Source: Pleomorphochaeta sp963678575 (GTDB lineage: Bacteria; Spirochaetota; Spirochaetia; Sphaerochaetales; Sphaerochaetaceae). From it: 64,000 nt of DNA. Position numbers and translations under genes: made by a program. The notes under the pieces are model-generated. The model made no database searches and was not told the origin of the DNA. It saw only the letters and a program-made list of their open reading frames with translations. This document shows, one piece after another, positions 25,914 through 36,092 of the stretch (positions are counted from its first letter, which is position 1; the number at the start of each line of letters is the position of its first letter). Where the stretch lies: the NCBI GenBank assembly GCA_963678575.2, contig CAXXHV010000002.1, positions 1,860,001-1,924,000 of the forward strand, written 5' to 3'.

Positions 25914-27674
25914 ATGGTAAAGATTTTTAAATATTTTAAATGGAAGGAATGGGTTATGTCAGCTATAAGTCTAGTATTTATAGTTGCACAAGTATGGCTG
26001 TCCTTGAAACTTCCAGATTATATGTCTGTAGTTACAAGACTAACACAAACACCAGGAAGCCAAATAAGCGAAATTTGGATTAATGGTGGATATATGCTTC
26101 TTTGTGCCTTAGGCAGTATTGCTTCAGCCATTATTGTTGGATATTTAGCCGCTAAAATTAGTGCATCTTTTTCACAAAGACTTAGATCACTACTATTTGA
26201 AAAAGTAGACTCTTTTTCAATGGAAGAATTAAATAGATTCTCTACTTCTAGTTTAATAACTCGCTCCACAAATGATATTACTCAAGTTCAGATGTTTATT
26301 GTAATAGCTTTACAAATAGCAATCAGAGCTCCAATAATGGCCATATGGGCATTAACTAAAATTGTTGGAAAAGGTGATAGTTTTGTTTATATTGTTGTTA
26401 TTGCACTAATTATTGTTATATCGATGGTAACAATTTTAATGATAAAAGTAATTCCAAAGTTCAAAAAGATGCAAGTTTTAACTGATAATATCACAAGAGT
26501 TACAAGAGAAAACCTAACGGGATTACGTGTTGTTAGAGCATATAATGCTGATAAATATCAAGAAAAAAAGTTCGAAGATGCTAATGAAGAATTAACAAGT
26601 ACTCAAATGTATACAAATAGAGCAATGTCTATTATGAATCCTCTAATGACAATAATAATGAATGGATTATCCCTTGCTATATATTGGGTTGGGGCTTATA
26701 TGATTCAAGCAGCTACAATGATGGATAAATTAACTATTTTCTCAAATATGGTTGTCTTCTCAAGTTATGCTATTCAAGTAATTATGTCATTTATGATGTT
26801 AATCATGATATTTATTATGTTCCCACGTGCTAGCGTTGCAGCTAATCGTATCAATGAAGTACTCGATACTGAACCCAATATTATTGAAGGGAAAAAGAAA
26901 GATGGAAATCCTCAATTAAAAGGAGAAATATCATTTAAAAATGTTAGTTTTGCTTATCCTGGAGCTTCAGCACCTGTTTTAGAAAATATTAGTTTTGATG
27001 CTAAACATGGAGAAACTGTTGCATTTATTGGATCTACAGGAAGTGGAAAATCTACATTAATCAATTTAATTCCAAGATTTTTTGATACTACTAAAGGTGA
27101 AGTATTTGTAGATGGTTTTAATGTTAAAGATTATAAATTAGAAAATTTATTAGATAAAATCGGATACGTTCCACAACAATCTATTTTATTCAAAGGTAGT
27201 GTAGAATCAAATGTAGCCTATGGTGATAATGGTAAAGAAAATTATTCTAAAGAGGCTGTAAATAAAGCTATAAATATAGCCCAAGCAAGTGAATTTGTTA
27301 ATCAAATGGAAGGAACTTTAGATGCCCCAATATCTCAAGGTGGAGCTAATATTTCAGGAGGTCAAAAACAAAGACTTTCTATAGCAAGAGCAATTTGTAG
27401 AAAACCTGAAATATATATATTTGATGATTCTTTCTCTGCCTTAGATTATAAAACAGACAGAGACTTGAGAACCGCAATTAAAAAAGAAACAGCACATGTA
27501 ACAACACTAATTGTAGCTCAAAGAATTGGTACTATTATTGATGCTGATCAAATTATTGTATTGGATGAAGGGAAAATCGTTGGAAAAGGCAAACATAAAG
27601 AATTGTTAAAGAACTGTGATATTTACAGAGAAATTGCAATGTCTCAATTAAGTGAGGAAGAATTAATATCATGA
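25914..27674 (+). CDS. ABC exporter half-transporter with degenerate ATP site
   Basis: 586 residues: six TM helices (about 1-310) and one nucleotide-binding domain. Walker A is GSTGSGKST and signature ISGGQKQRLS. The residue after Walker B Asp is Asp rather than Glu (IFDDSFSALD), and the switch residue is Gln instead of His (VAQRIGTI). Both changes mark the non-catalytic site of heterodimeric type-IV exporters such as TM287/288 or BmrCD. AAGGAG at 25898-25903 supports the ATG used; the longer frame adds 12 residues without support. Its stop overlaps the partner gene by 4 bp. Confidence 0.9.
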   Translation: MVKIFKYFKWKEWVMSAISLVFIVAQVWLSLKLPDYMSVVTRLTQTPGSQISEIWINGGYMLLCALGSIASAIIVGYLAAKISASFSQRLRSLLFEKVDSFSMEELNRFSTSSLITRSTNDITQVQMFIVIALQIAIRAPIMAIWALTKIVGKGDSFVYIVVIALIIVISMVTILMIKVIPKFKKMQVLTDNITRVTRENLTGLRVVRAYNADKYQEKKFEDANEELTSTQMYTNRAMSIMNPLMTIIMNGLSLAIYWVGAYMIQAATMMDKLTIFSNMVVFSSYAIQVIMSFMMLIMIFIMFPRASVAANRINEVLDTEPNIIEGKKKDGNPQLKGEISFKNVSFAYPGASAPVLENISFDAKHGETVAFIGSTGSGKSTLINLIPRFFDTTKGEVFVDGFNVKDYKLENLLDKIGYVPQQSILFKGSVESNVAYGDNGKENYSKEAVNKAINIAQASEFVNQMEGTLDAPISQGGANISGGQKQRLSIARAICRKPEIYIFDDSFSALDYKTDRDLRTAIKKETAHVTTLIVAQRIGTIIDADQIIVLDEGKIVGKGKHKELLKNCDIYREIAMSQLSEEELIS

Positions 27675-29545
27675 GTAAAGAAAAAATAAATACACAAGAA
27701 AATAAAAATACAAAAGCCCCTACTATGAGAGGACCGATGGGCTCTCACAATATGGGAGGAGGAGAAAAAGCTAAAGACTTTAAAAGGTCTTGGTCAAGAT
27801 TAATCTCTTTTTCAAAAGAATATCTGCCTATAATTATTTTAGCTTTAATATTAGCTGCAGTTAGCACAATATTCGTTATTATTGGACCTAATAAATTAAA
27901 AGATATGACTAACGTAATTATGAAGGGATTACCCGCTATGGTAAATGGGAAACCAGTAGCAGGCGCTATCGATTTAAATTCACTTTTTAATACTGGAATC
28001 TTATTAGTAATCTTGTATAGTTTATCTGGTATTCTAGGCTTTAGCGAAAATTTTATTATGGCAACAATCACTGCCAAAATTGCAAAAAAACTAAGAACAA
28101 GTATATCTACCAAAATCAATAAACTTCCATTCAAGTATTTTGATAAAACTAGTTATGGGGACGTGATAAGCCGTGTAACAAACGATGTAGATGCTATTGG
28201 TCAAACATTATTTAGAAGTGTAGATAGTTTAGTTAGAGCAGCAACCATGTTTGTAGGCTCTTTAGTAATGATGTTCTACAACAGCTGGATATTAACTCTT
28301 GTTGCAATTGGATCTGTACTTATTGGGTTTTTGTTAATGGGATTGATTATGTCAAAATCTCAAAAGTATTTCAAAATTCAACAAAAAAGTCTTGGAGAAA
28401 TGAACGGTCATGTTGAGGAAATCTATACAGGACATAATGTAGTTAAAGTATATAATGGTGGTAAAAAAGCAAAAGAAGAATTTGATGTAATTAACAACAA
28501 ATTATATGAGAGTGGCTGGAAATCTCAGTTTTTATCAGGACTAATGATGCCGCTTATGACCTTCATTGGAAACTTTGGATATGTAGCTGTATGTATAGTA
28601 GGCGCAGTTCTAGCAATGAATAATACAATTTCTTTTGGTGTTATAGTTGCATTTATGCTATATATTAGACTTTTTACACAACCATTATCACAAGTAGCTC
28701 AAGCTATGCAACAACTCCAAAGAACGGCTGCGGCAAGTGAAAGAGTATTTGAATTTTTTGATGAGGAAGAATTAGTTAATGAAAGTGATAAAATTTTAGA
28801 ATACAAAGATATTAAAGGTGAAGTTGAATTTAAAAACGTTCATTTTGGTTATGAAAAAGATAAACCTATTATAAAAAACTTCTCAGCAAAAGTAAAACCA
28901 GGACAAAAAATAGCAATTGTTGGCCCAACTGGAGCTGGTAAAACCACAATGGTAAATCTGTTAATGAGATTTTATGAGATTGATAGTGGTGAAATATTAA
29001 TTGATAATATTCCAACTAATCATGTTAAAAGAGAAAGTGTTCATGATCAATTTTGCATGGTATTACAAGATACTTGGCTCATTGAAGGAACAATTAAAGA
29101 AAATATTGTTTATAGCAAACAAGGTGTTAAAGATGAAGATGTTGAAAAGGCTTGTAATTTAGTCGGCCTTCATCATTTCATAAAAACACTTCCTAAAGGA
29201 TATGATACTTTATTAAATGATAAAGCTAATCTTTCTGCTGGTCAAAAACAGTTAATTACAATAGCTAGAGCTATGATTCAAAATGCTCCTCTATTAATAC
29301 TTGATGAAGCAACAAGTTCAGTTGACACAAGAACTGAGAGAAAAGTTCAAGAAGCTATGGACAAATTAACAGTTGGAAGAACTTCATTTGTTATTGCCCA
29401 CCGCTTATCAACAATTAAAAATGCTGATTTAATTTTAGTTATGAAAGATGGGGATATTATTGAAAGTGGCAATCATGAAGAATTGTTAGCTAAAAAAGGC
29501 TTCTACAGTGAATTATATAATAGTCAATTTGAAGTCGCAGTATAA
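27671..29545 (+). CDS. ABC exporter half-transporter with consensus ATP site
   Basis: 624 residues. A polar N-terminal tail rich in Gly/Met (about 1-40) precedes six TM helices and the nucleotide-binding domain. Walker A GPTGAGKTT, signature LSAGQKQ, Walker B with catalytic Glu (LILDEATSS) and the His switch (IAHRLSTI) are all canonical. It complements the degenerate partner encoded just upstream, giving a heterodimeric exporter with one active ATP site. Drug or lipid export is likely. The actual substrate is unknown. Confidence 0.92.
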   Translation: MSKEKINTQENKNTKAPTMRGPMGSHNMGGGEKAKDFKRSWSRLISFSKEYLPIIILALILAAVSTIFVIIGPNKLKDMTNVIMKGLPAMVNGKPVAGAIDLNSLFNTGILLVILYSLSGILGFSENFIMATITAKIAKKLRTSISTKINKLPFKYFDKTSYGDVISRVTNDVDAIGQTLFRSVDSLVRAATMFVGSLVMMFYNSWILTLVAIGSVLIGFLLMGLIMSKSQKYFKIQQKSLGEMNGHVEEIYTGHNVVKVYNGGKKAKEEFDVINNKLYESGWKSQFLSGLMMPLMTFIGNFGYVAVCIVGAVLAMNNTISFGVIVAFMLYIRLFTQPLSQVAQAMQQLQRTAAASERVFEFFDEEELVNESDKILEYKDIKGEVEFKNVHFGYEKDKPIIKNFSAKVKPGQKIAIVGPTGAGKTTMVNLLMRFYEIDSGEILIDNIPTNHVKRESVHDQFCMVLQDTWLIEGTIKENIVYSKQGVKDEDVEKACNLVGLHHFIKTLPKGYDTLLNDKANLSAGQKQLITIARAMIQNAPLLILDEATSSVDTRTERKVQEAMDKLTVGRTSFVIAHRLSTIKNADLILVMKDGDIIESGNHEELLAKKGFYSELYNSQFEVAV

Positions 29546-29602
29546 TCAAATCATTTTTATTTAACAATAAATAATATTTTTCTGATTAAATAAAGTAAAT
29601 TT

Positions 29603-29643
29603 AAAATAGACACTCTAATTTTTATAATTATTGTGTCTATTTT
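29603..29643 (+). terminator. Terminator after the ABC pair
   Basis: Perfect 11-bp stem AAAATAGACAC/GTGTCTATTTT with a 19-nt loop, ending in TTTT. Confidence 0.7.
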
Positions 29644-29683
29644 GTAATTAGAATATGCTATTAATTAATTAGGAGTTTTATAA

Positions 29684-30229
29684 ATGAAAAAGATTTTTAT
29701 TAAAATAATTCCCAACAGCATTACTTGCTTAAGAATTATTTTATCTATATTCATTATATTTCTTAAACCTTTGTCTCTTTCATTTTTTATAATTTATGTT
29801 ATTTGTGGATTTACAGACATATTTGATGGATATTTTGCTAGAAAAAATAATGTAACAAGTGATTTAGGTGCAACTTTAGATAGTATTGCAGACTTTACAT
29901 TCATAGCAATAATGATTTTTATTCTATTACCTATTTTTCAAATCCCAAAATGGGGAATAATCTGGATAAGTATTATTATTTTTATAAGATTATTATCATT
30001 AATAATTGGAAGTATAAAATATAAAACTATTGTTTTTCTTCATACCTATTTAAATAAAACAACTGGAATAATATTATTTATTTCACCTTTAATATATTCT
30101 TTATTTAAAATTAATTTTACTCTTTATTTACTTTGTATAATGGGTAGTATTTCAGCAATTGAAGAATTACTAATAAATATTACATCAAAAAAACTATCAA
30201 AGAATATTAAATCTTTCTTTGATAGATAA
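29684..30229 (+). CDS. CDP-alcohol phosphatidyltransferase family protein
   Basis: A 181-residue integral membrane enzyme with about five to six helices that transfers a phosphatidyl group from CDP-diacylglycerol to an alcohol. The motif DGx2ARx8Gx3Dx3D is complete (DGYFARK...GATLDSIAD, about residues 48-70). It could be a PgsA-type phosphatidylglycerophosphate synthase or another family member; the sequence alone does not settle the alcohol. AGGAG precedes the ATG. Monocistronic. Confidence 0.88.
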   Translation: MKKIFIKIIPNSITCLRIILSIFIIFLKPLSLSFFIIYVICGFTDIFDGYFARKNNVTSDLGATLDSIADFTFIAIMIFILLPIFQIPKWGIIWISIIIFIRLLSLIIGSIKYKTIVFLHTYLNKTTGIILFISPLIYSLFKINFTLYLLCIMGSISAIEELLINITSKKLSKNIKSFFDR

Positions 30230-30291
30230 AACAAATATCATATTCAAAATCACTTTTTTTAATTTATTGTAAAAATTAAATATCAGAAATA

Positions 30292-30642
30292 TTAATCATC
30301 TTCATATAATTCATTAACAGTATCCCAGGCCTCAGCTTCACCATCCCTAAGTCTGCAAAGTAATAAATACTGATTTAATAATGATCTAAGATGTTTTTCT
30401 TTAATGTCATCAGGATTACTAAGAGCTATAACATTCTTTATCTCTTCATTATCAGGATTAAGATTCATTACCCGATTGTATTCATACATCATTCTTTCTC
30501 TTGTTAGGTAAAAGAAATCATCTACATTTAAAAGTAAAGATGGCATAAAATGTCTTCTATCTAAATCTTCTGCAGTTTTTTCAATTCGTTCTTTGATTGC
30601 ATCCGGCTTTAAACTTTCATATTGTATTTTTAGCTCTGGCAT
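30292..30642 (-). CDS. Conserved-looking small acidic protein, unknown function
   Basis: I do not recognise this 116-residue protein. It is predicted all-helical, acidic at the C-terminus (ELYEDD), soluble, with no signal peptide or membrane helix and one Cys. The ribosome site is GGGGG about 7 nt before the ATG. Codon use resembles its neighbours, so I take it as real. It is on the same strand as, and downstream of, the nucleoside-uptake operon, separated from merR by about 130 bp. Function cannot be inferred. Confidence 0.7.
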   Translation of the reverse strand: MPELKIQYESLKPDAIKERIEKTAEDLDRRHFMPSLLLNVDDFFYLTRERMMYEYNRVMNLNPDNEEIKNVIALSNPDDIKEKHLRSLLNQYLLLCRLRDGEAEAWDTVNELYEDD

Positions 30643-30771
30643 AATTAATCCCCCTATGTTTTATAATAATTAGATATTTAATTGAAAGCAAGAAAAATTA
30701 ACAAAGAAATATATGTTGTGATATCTATATAAAAATATATAAAGGTAAAACAAAATGGCTAAATAAAAGAA

Positions 30772-31524
30772 CTATTCCTTTTCTAATAGAAATTCCATTC
30801 TTGTGAGATAATTATTTGAATCAGAAACATTGAATTGATCATAAATATTAAAATTAAACATTAAAGTAGAAAATTTTAAATCACTTCTTTCTTCAATAAT
30901 TTTTAACCTATGCTCAGGAATTGTTTCATAAGGACCAACATGATAAATGATTAAGTAATTACCTTTGGGAATTGTAGTAATATTTTCTTGATCAAGCACT
31001 TCTTTCTCATTATTTTCCAACAAAGCGCCAAAGGATTTTCCATTAGGAGAATAAATAGCAACGGTGGGATAGAAATAAAATGATTCATCGCTATATAACA
31101 GTGTTTCATCTCCCATATTATAATAATATCTTTTTTTTCTATAAACTATTTTATTAGAATCTTTTTCTTGATGTTTTTTCTCTTTTTTGATGTATTTTAG
31201 TTTTCTAGTTATTGCACTATCAATTCTAATCATTTCATCTAGATTCTTTCTAAGTTCAATTGATTTTTCACTTAAAATAGTATTAGTAGTATCTGGAGTT
31301 AGATGTAATAAAGATTCTTTAATTTCTATAAGAGATAAACCAAGCCTTTTTAAATACAAGATAGTAGACAATTCATATATTTGTTCAAAAGAATATTTTC
31401 TAATATTTGAATGATTTGTTCTTTTATTTGGAGAAAATAATCCTATTTTATCATAATAATAAAGCGTTTGATTATTAATTTTAAATAAAGAAGCTAATTC
31501 ACCAACAGTATATTCTTTTTTCAT
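30772..31524 (-). CDS. MerR-family regulator with GyrI-like ligand domain
   Basis: 250 residues. The MerR HTH is clear: YTVGELASLFKINNQTLYYYDKIGLFSP (about 4-31), then RKYSFEQIYELSTILYLKRLGLSL. A coiled dimer helix spans about 75-120, and a C-terminal GyrI/SOUL-like effector-binding domain includes GNYLIIYHVGPYE. It begins at the base after the permease stop codon, making it the last gene of the nucleoside-uptake operon. It may sense a substrate of that transporter and regulate it, as an inference. Confidence 0.85.
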   Translation of the reverse strand: MKKEYTVGELASLFKINNQTLYYYDKIGLFSPNKRTNHSNIRKYSFEQIYELSTILYLKRLGLSLIEIKESLLHLTPDTTNTILSEKSIELRKNLDEMIRIDSAITRKLKYIKKEKKHQEKDSNKIVYRKKRYYYNMGDETLLYSDESFYFYPTVAIYSPNGKSFGALLENNEKEVLDQENITTIPKGNYLIIYHVGPYETIPEHRLKIIEERSDLKFSTLMFNFNIYDQFNVSDSNNYLTRMEFLLEKE

Positions 31525-32451
31525 CTACCTCGCATTCCTTTCATATGGAGTTCCAAGTGCTAATGGGTCTTTATTATTCTTCATTGAAAATAGCAATACC
31601 AGCATAGCTACAACATATGGTAACATAGTAAATAATTCACTTGGTAAAGGAATTCCTGCAGTTTGTAATCTCATTTGGATTGCATCTGCAAACCCAATTA
31701 CTAATGCTGCTAAAAATATTTTAAATGGATTTCTTTTTCCTAAAATAACAGCAACTAAAGCCATGTATCCTTTACCACCAGTTATATTTTCCATAAAAAA
31801 CCCAAGTTGAGCAAGAGTTAAATAACTTCCAGCTAAGCCCCCTAATAATCCATTAACTACACAAGCAATATATCTTGTCTTATTTACATTAATTCCTGCT
31901 GTATCTGCAGCCTTTGGATTTTCTCCAACTGCTACTAAATTTATACCCCAGCTAGTTTTATATAATATAATATAACTTATAATTAATAATAAAAATAACA
32001 AATATACAAATATATTTTGTGAAAATATTACTTTCCCAATTATCGGTATTCTATTTAATAAAGGAATACTCATATTAGAAACTACTTTACAACTTGGAAG
32101 TTCTGTTGAAGTACCAAAACCTACTAGAAACAAAAAGCTTGTTAATCCAAGAGCAAAAAAGTTTAATGCTAACCCTACAATAGTTTGATTTGCTTTCCCC
32201 TTTATAGATAAAAAGCCATGAATTAATGATATAATTGCACCACAAATTAAACCTGCTAATACACCTAATAAAATGCTACCAGTTTTATTACATACATAGA
32301 ATGAAGCAAAAGCTCCACTAAGCATTATTGAATCTAAACCAATATTTATTACACCTGATTTTTCATTGATTGCTTCACCTATTCCTGCAAATGTTAATGG
32401 AGTTGCAATTCTAATTGATGCTGCAATTATTGAAGTTATTAATGCTATCAT
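31525..32451 (-). CDS. ABC permease, BMP-type nucleoside uptake (second)
   Basis: 308 residues, about eight to nine helices, of the branched-chain/ribose-type permease family in its nucleoside subgroup (YufQ/NupC-like). Characteristic segments are TPLTFAGIGEAINEKSGVINIG at the N-terminus and VGENPKAADTAGINV (EAA-like cytoplasmic loop). It overlaps the first permease by 4 bp and is followed at once by merR. It should form the channel with the other permease. Confidence 0.9.
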   Translation of the reverse strand: MIALITSIIAASIRIATPLTFAGIGEAINEKSGVINIGLDSIMLSGAFASFYVCNKTGSILLGVLAGLICGAIISLIHGFLSIKGKANQTIVGLALNFFALGLTSFLFLVGFGTSTELPSCKVVSNMSIPLLNRIPIIGKVIFSQNIFVYLLFLLLIISYIILYKTSWGINLVAVGENPKAADTAGINVNKTRYIACVVNGLLGGLAGSYLTLAQLGFFMENITGGKGYMALVAVILGKRNPFKIFLAALVIGFADAIQMRLQTAGIPLPSELFTMLPYVVAMLVLLFSMKNNKDPLALGTPYERNAR

Positions 32452-33473
32452 TTTGTTTCCTCCTTATAGAGAAATGGAAATAAAGCTTCATTTCCTAAAT
32501 GCAATAAAACTATAATCCCCATAATTAACAAAGCAATAGAGGAAGGAACTTTTGCATATCTTTGCATTGAAAGAGATCCAACTTGAAGAGCAGCAATCCC
32601 AAGGGAACTTATAATACAATTTCTTGGTTTATTATCTGCTAGTAAAGCTACAATTATTGCTGTGTAACCAAAATCTGATGAAATACCTACCATTAATCTA
32701 TGTTGTAATCCTAATATTTCAAATACACCTGCAAGTCCAGCAAAACCTCCACTTATCATTGCAGATAATAAAATACCTTTTTTTATATTAATTCCAGCAC
32801 AAATACTAGCTCGAACATTTTGACCTATGGCTCTTACATGAAAACCACTTTGAGTTTTATCTAACCAAAATTGAACTATAAAGACTAAAATAATAGCAAT
32901 TATTATTCCGAAGTGGAGTCTTGTTCTACTGATTATTAAAGGAAAACTTGCTTCTATTTCACTAGACATTGGGAAATATCCAGTTTTATCCATTAAAATA
33001 GTTTTAACTAAAATCCCTGTAATCCCTAATGCAATGTAATTGAGCATTATTGTATTTATTACTTCAGAAATTCCAAATTTTGATTTTAAAATTCCTGGAA
33101 TTAAAGAATAGATTCCACCAAATAAAAAACCTAAAATAAGGGCAACTATTAATAAAATTGGAGTTGGAAGATTAAAAAATATACCAACTATAGTTGCAAC
33201 AATTGCACCAATATATAACTGTCCTTCAGCTCCAATATTTATATAATTAGTTTGAAAAGCAACACTTATTCCTATACTACATAATAAAAGAGGACACATT
33301 TTTACTAGAACTTCACTAATATTATAACTAGAGCCTAAAATACCTTTAATAAAACCTTCAAAAGCTTTTATTGGACTTGTGCCCACTAATAATATTAAAA
33401 TACAAGCAATAACAAAAGTTATAATTGCAATAAGAAATATAGAAGATATTTTCCCTTTCTTTTTACTATTCAT
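32448..33473 (-). CDS. ABC permease, BMP-type nucleoside uptake (first)
   Basis: 341 residues with a cytoplasmic Lys-rich N-terminus and about ten helices, of the YufP/NupB type. Typical segments are NIGAEGQLYIGA, GGIYSLIPGILKSKFGISEVI and the cytoplasmic coupling loop RAIGQNVRASICAGINI. Overlaps the ATPase gene by 8 bp and the second permease by 4 bp, so all four transporter genes are tightly coupled. Confidence 0.9.
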   Translation of the reverse strand: MNSKKKGKISSIFLIAIITFVIACILILLVGTSPIKAFEGFIKGILGSSYNISEVLVKMCPLLLCSIGISVAFQTNYINIGAEGQLYIGAIVATIVGIFFNLPTPILLIVALILGFLFGGIYSLIPGILKSKFGISEVINTIMLNYIALGITGILVKTILMDKTGYFPMSSEIEASFPLIISRTRLHFGIIIAIILVFIVQFWLDKTQSGFHVRAIGQNVRASICAGINIKKGILLSAMISGGFAGLAGVFEILGLQHRLMVGISSDFGYTAIIVALLADNKPRNCIISSLGIAALQVGSLSMQRYAKVPSSIALLIMGIIVLLHLGNEALFPFLYKEETK

Positions 33474-34974
33474 TTTTCACCCCTGTTCCAGCCATCATTA
33501 ATCCTACTTTTGTGATATCTAGATTATGATCATTATCAATAATTCCCATAATCATGCCATTATGAATAACAAGAATACGATTACTCATTTTTCTTAATTC
33601 TTCCATATCGGTAGAAATTAATACAATAGATGCTCCTTCCCTTTGTTTTTGATAGAGTCTCTGATGAACACTATCACTAGAACCAACATCAAGGCCTCTT
33701 GTTGGTTGGAAGGCAACAATAACAGAAGTTTCATCACTTATTTCTCTTGCCAAAATTAATTTTTGTTGATTTCCTCCACTAAGAAGTCTTATTGGAGTCT
33801 TATTACTATAAGTTTTTATTTTATACTCTTCTATTTTTTTTGAAGTATCTTTACTTAAATTATTCTTATCAAGAATTCCATTTTTATAATATTTAATGTG
33901 AGCATCACCTTTTAATAACAAATTTTCCTCAAGGCTATAATCAAGAAGTAATCCATCATGATGTCGATCATCACTTATATAAGCTATTTTAGATTCCTTT
34001 CTCTTAGCTGTTGATAAATTAGTTACATCCTCACCATCTATATAAATTTTTCCATGTGAATACTTTCTAATCCCAACAATAGATTCAGCCAAGGCTTTTT
34101 GTCCATTACCATCTACTCCAGCAATACCTAATATTTCACCTTTATAAACATCAAAATTAAAATAACTGATATTTTTACCTTTTCCTATTGAACTTAATTC
34201 TCTTAGACTAAGACCTACTTCTTTTTTAGGAAAATATTTAATTTGTTGTTGTTTTAATTCACGACCAATCATAGCTTTTGAGAGCGTATTTTCATCTAAT
34301 CCTGCTCTATTTTTATCTAATTCTTTAATTCCATCTCTTAGAACAACAACTCTATCAGCTATGTTAAGAACTTCAGAAATTCTATGGGTAATTAAAATAA
34401 TTGCACAATCTTGATTTGCCAATTTTTTTAAAACTTCAAAAAAACTAGCACTTTCTTGTGGTGTTAAAACTGCAGTTGGTTCATCAAATATTAATATTTG
34501 AGCTTTTCTATATAATAATTTTAATATTTCTACTCTTTGTTGTTGTCCGATACTTAAATTTTGAACAAGGTCTTTGGGATTAATTGCAAAATTAAATTTT
34601 TTTGAAAGTTGCGCTATTTCAGATTCTCTCTCTTTCGTTTTTAAGAAAGGATATCCTTTAAATTTTTCACCTAATGTAATATTTTGTTCAACACTTAATT
34701 TAGGAACTAATGTAAAATGTTGATGAACCATCCCAATATTATACTTTAAGGCTTCTTTAGGAGATTTGAAACAAACTTCTTCTCCCTTTACTTTAATCAC
34801 ACCTTCATCTTTTTCATAGATTCCATATAAGATATTCATCAAAGTTGTTTTACCTGCTCCATTTTCTCCTAATAGAGCAACTATTTCACCACTATTAATT
34901 TCTAAATCAACATTTTGATTAGCATAAACGCCAAAAAAAGATTTCGAAACGCCTTTCATAGATACAAGATTCAT
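33466..34974 (-). CDS. ABC ATPase with two nucleotide-binding domains, nucleoside uptake
   Basis: 502 residues, two fused ATPase domains as in RbsA/YufO. Domain 1 is canonical: GENGAGKTT, LSIGQQQR, IFDEPTAVL and THR switch. Domain 2 has a degenerate Walker A (GVDGNGQKA), signature LSGGNQQK, and Gln in place of the catalytic Glu (VAFQPTRGLD), the usual asymmetry in this family. I start at the ATG ending at 34974 because AAAGGA lies 5 nt upstream; the in-frame ATG two codons earlier overlaps that site. Energises the two permeases downstream. Confidence 0.92.
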   Translation of the reverse strand: MNLVSMKGVSKSFFGVYANQNVDLEINSGEIVALLGENGAGKTTLMNILYGIYEKDEGVIKVKGEEVCFKSPKEALKYNIGMVHQHFTLVPKLSVEQNITLGEKFKGYPFLKTKERESEIAQLSKKFNFAINPKDLVQNLSIGQQQRVEILKLLYRKAQILIFDEPTAVLTPQESASFFEVLKKLANQDCAIILITHRISEVLNIADRVVVLRDGIKELDKNRAGLDENTLSKAMIGRELKQQQIKYFPKKEVGLSLRELSSIGKGKNISYFNFDVYKGEILGIAGVDGNGQKALAESIVGIRKYSHGKIYIDGEDVTNLSTAKRKESKIAYISDDRHHDGLLLDYSLEENLLLKGDAHIKYYKNGILDKNNLSKDTSKKIEEYKIKTYSNKTPIRLLSGGNQQKLILAREISDETSVIVAFQPTRGLDVGSSDSVHQRLYQKQREGASIVLISTDMEELRKMSNRILVIHNGMIMGIIDNDHNLDITKVGLMMAGTGVKNE

Positions 34975-34990
34975 AAACATCCTTTATAGA

Positions 34991-35018
34991 ATCCCCTAAA
35001 ACTTTTGTTTAAGGGGAT
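34991..35018 (-). other. Hairpin between the binding-protein and ATPase genes
   Basis: ATCCCCT/AGGGGAT stem extended by A-T pairs on both strands. No T-run follows on the minus strand. Such structures often protect binding-protein mRNA or reduce read-through into the ATPase gene. The adjacent bmp stop lies in a TTAG tetranucleotide repeat (about 35027-35044). Confidence 0.6.
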
Positions 35019-35036
35019 ATATTAACTGTTAGTTAG

Positions 35037-36035
35037 TTAGTTAGTTGGTTTTTCAATTGTAGGAACTACAAAAGATCCATCTTTTATTTCTGCGATTCGT
35101 TTTGCAATTGCATCTTTTATTTCTTGATCAATAATACTATCAAAACTATGATAAGGTGAAATTTGAACAATACCATCAGCCATACCTAAGTTATAAATAC
35201 CACCTTGAAAAGTCCCATTTTTAACATTTTCAATTGCTTTCACAATAACATTAGGAATATCATAAGAGGTTGAAGATACAACATGATTTGGACTAATTGA
35301 ATTTTGATCATAGCTATTACCTAAGCATAAAATGTTTGCTTCTTCACTTGCTTTAATAAGACCAGTTCCCGCTTGGTTTGCAACATGATAAAGGACATCA
35401 GCACCTTGATCTATCATACTAATAGCAGCCTCTTTTCCTTTAGTTACATCAGTATATGAATTAATATAAACACTTAGAACTTTACAATCTGGATTTACTT
35501 CTTTAACTGCTAATTTAAAGGCTTCTAATTCTTTTGTAATTGATGGTTGAACCATAGCCCCTTCAACACCAACAATATTTGTTTTTGTTAAATAACCAGC
35601 TAACATACCCATAATATAAGCTCCTTCATTACAACTAGTTACATATGATGCCATATTAGCTGTTTGTGAAGCAGATTCTGTTGCCATGAAATATTGATCT
35701 GGAAAATCCTTTGAAACTTTTGCAGCTGGTGCACCAAATTGGAAACCATGCCCAATTACTAGATCATAACCTTGAGCAGCATAATCTCTAAATGCAGCCT
35801 CAGTATCTGATATACCAAGATTTTCCATAATACTTGTTTCAATTCCAAACTTTTCTTTAGCTGATTCTAAACCAGCAACTGCTATTGCATTCCAGCCTTG
35901 ATCGTTTGCTGGTCCTGATAACAATAATGCTACTTTTACAATACCATCTTCAGAAGGATTTTCCGCAGCCCCTGAAGCAAATACACTTGATAAAGCAATC
36001 ATAGTAATAAGCACAATAGTAATAAATTTTTTCAT
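35037..36035 (-). CDS. BMP-family substrate-binding protein (nucleoside/purine type)
   Basis: 332 residues. A cleavable signal peptide ends near VFASGAAE with no lipobox Cys, so it should be a soluble periplasmic protein, which points to a diderm host. The mature part matches the PnrA/BMP fold: VALLLSGPANDQGWN near the start, DYAAQGYDLVIGHGFQ, EGAYIMGMLAGYLTKT, and ADVLYHVANQAGTG. PnrA-type members bind purine nucleosides, and this fits the deaminase encoded upstream. The AAAGGGA ribosome site is good. The hairpin downstream suggests it is expressed more than the membrane components. Confidence 0.92.
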   Translation of the reverse strand: MKKFITIVLITMIALSSVFASGAAENPSEDGIVKVALLLSGPANDQGWNAIAVAGLESAKEKFGIETSIMENLGISDTEAAFRDYAAQGYDLVIGHGFQFGAPAAKVSKDFPDQYFMATESASQTANMASYVTSCNEGAYIMGMLAGYLTKTNIVGVEGAMVQPSITKELEAFKLAVKEVNPDCKVLSVYINSYTDVTKGKEAAISMIDQGADVLYHVANQAGTGLIKASEEANILCLGNSYDQNSISPNHVVSSTSYDIPNVIVKAIENVKNGTFQGGIYNLGMADGIVQISPYHSFDSIIDQEIKDAIAKRIAEIKDGSFVVPTIEKPTN

Positions 36036-36092
36036 AATCTTCCCTTTCTAGGATCTCCTAGATTCCTCAATATTTTAAACCTAAAGGTTTAA

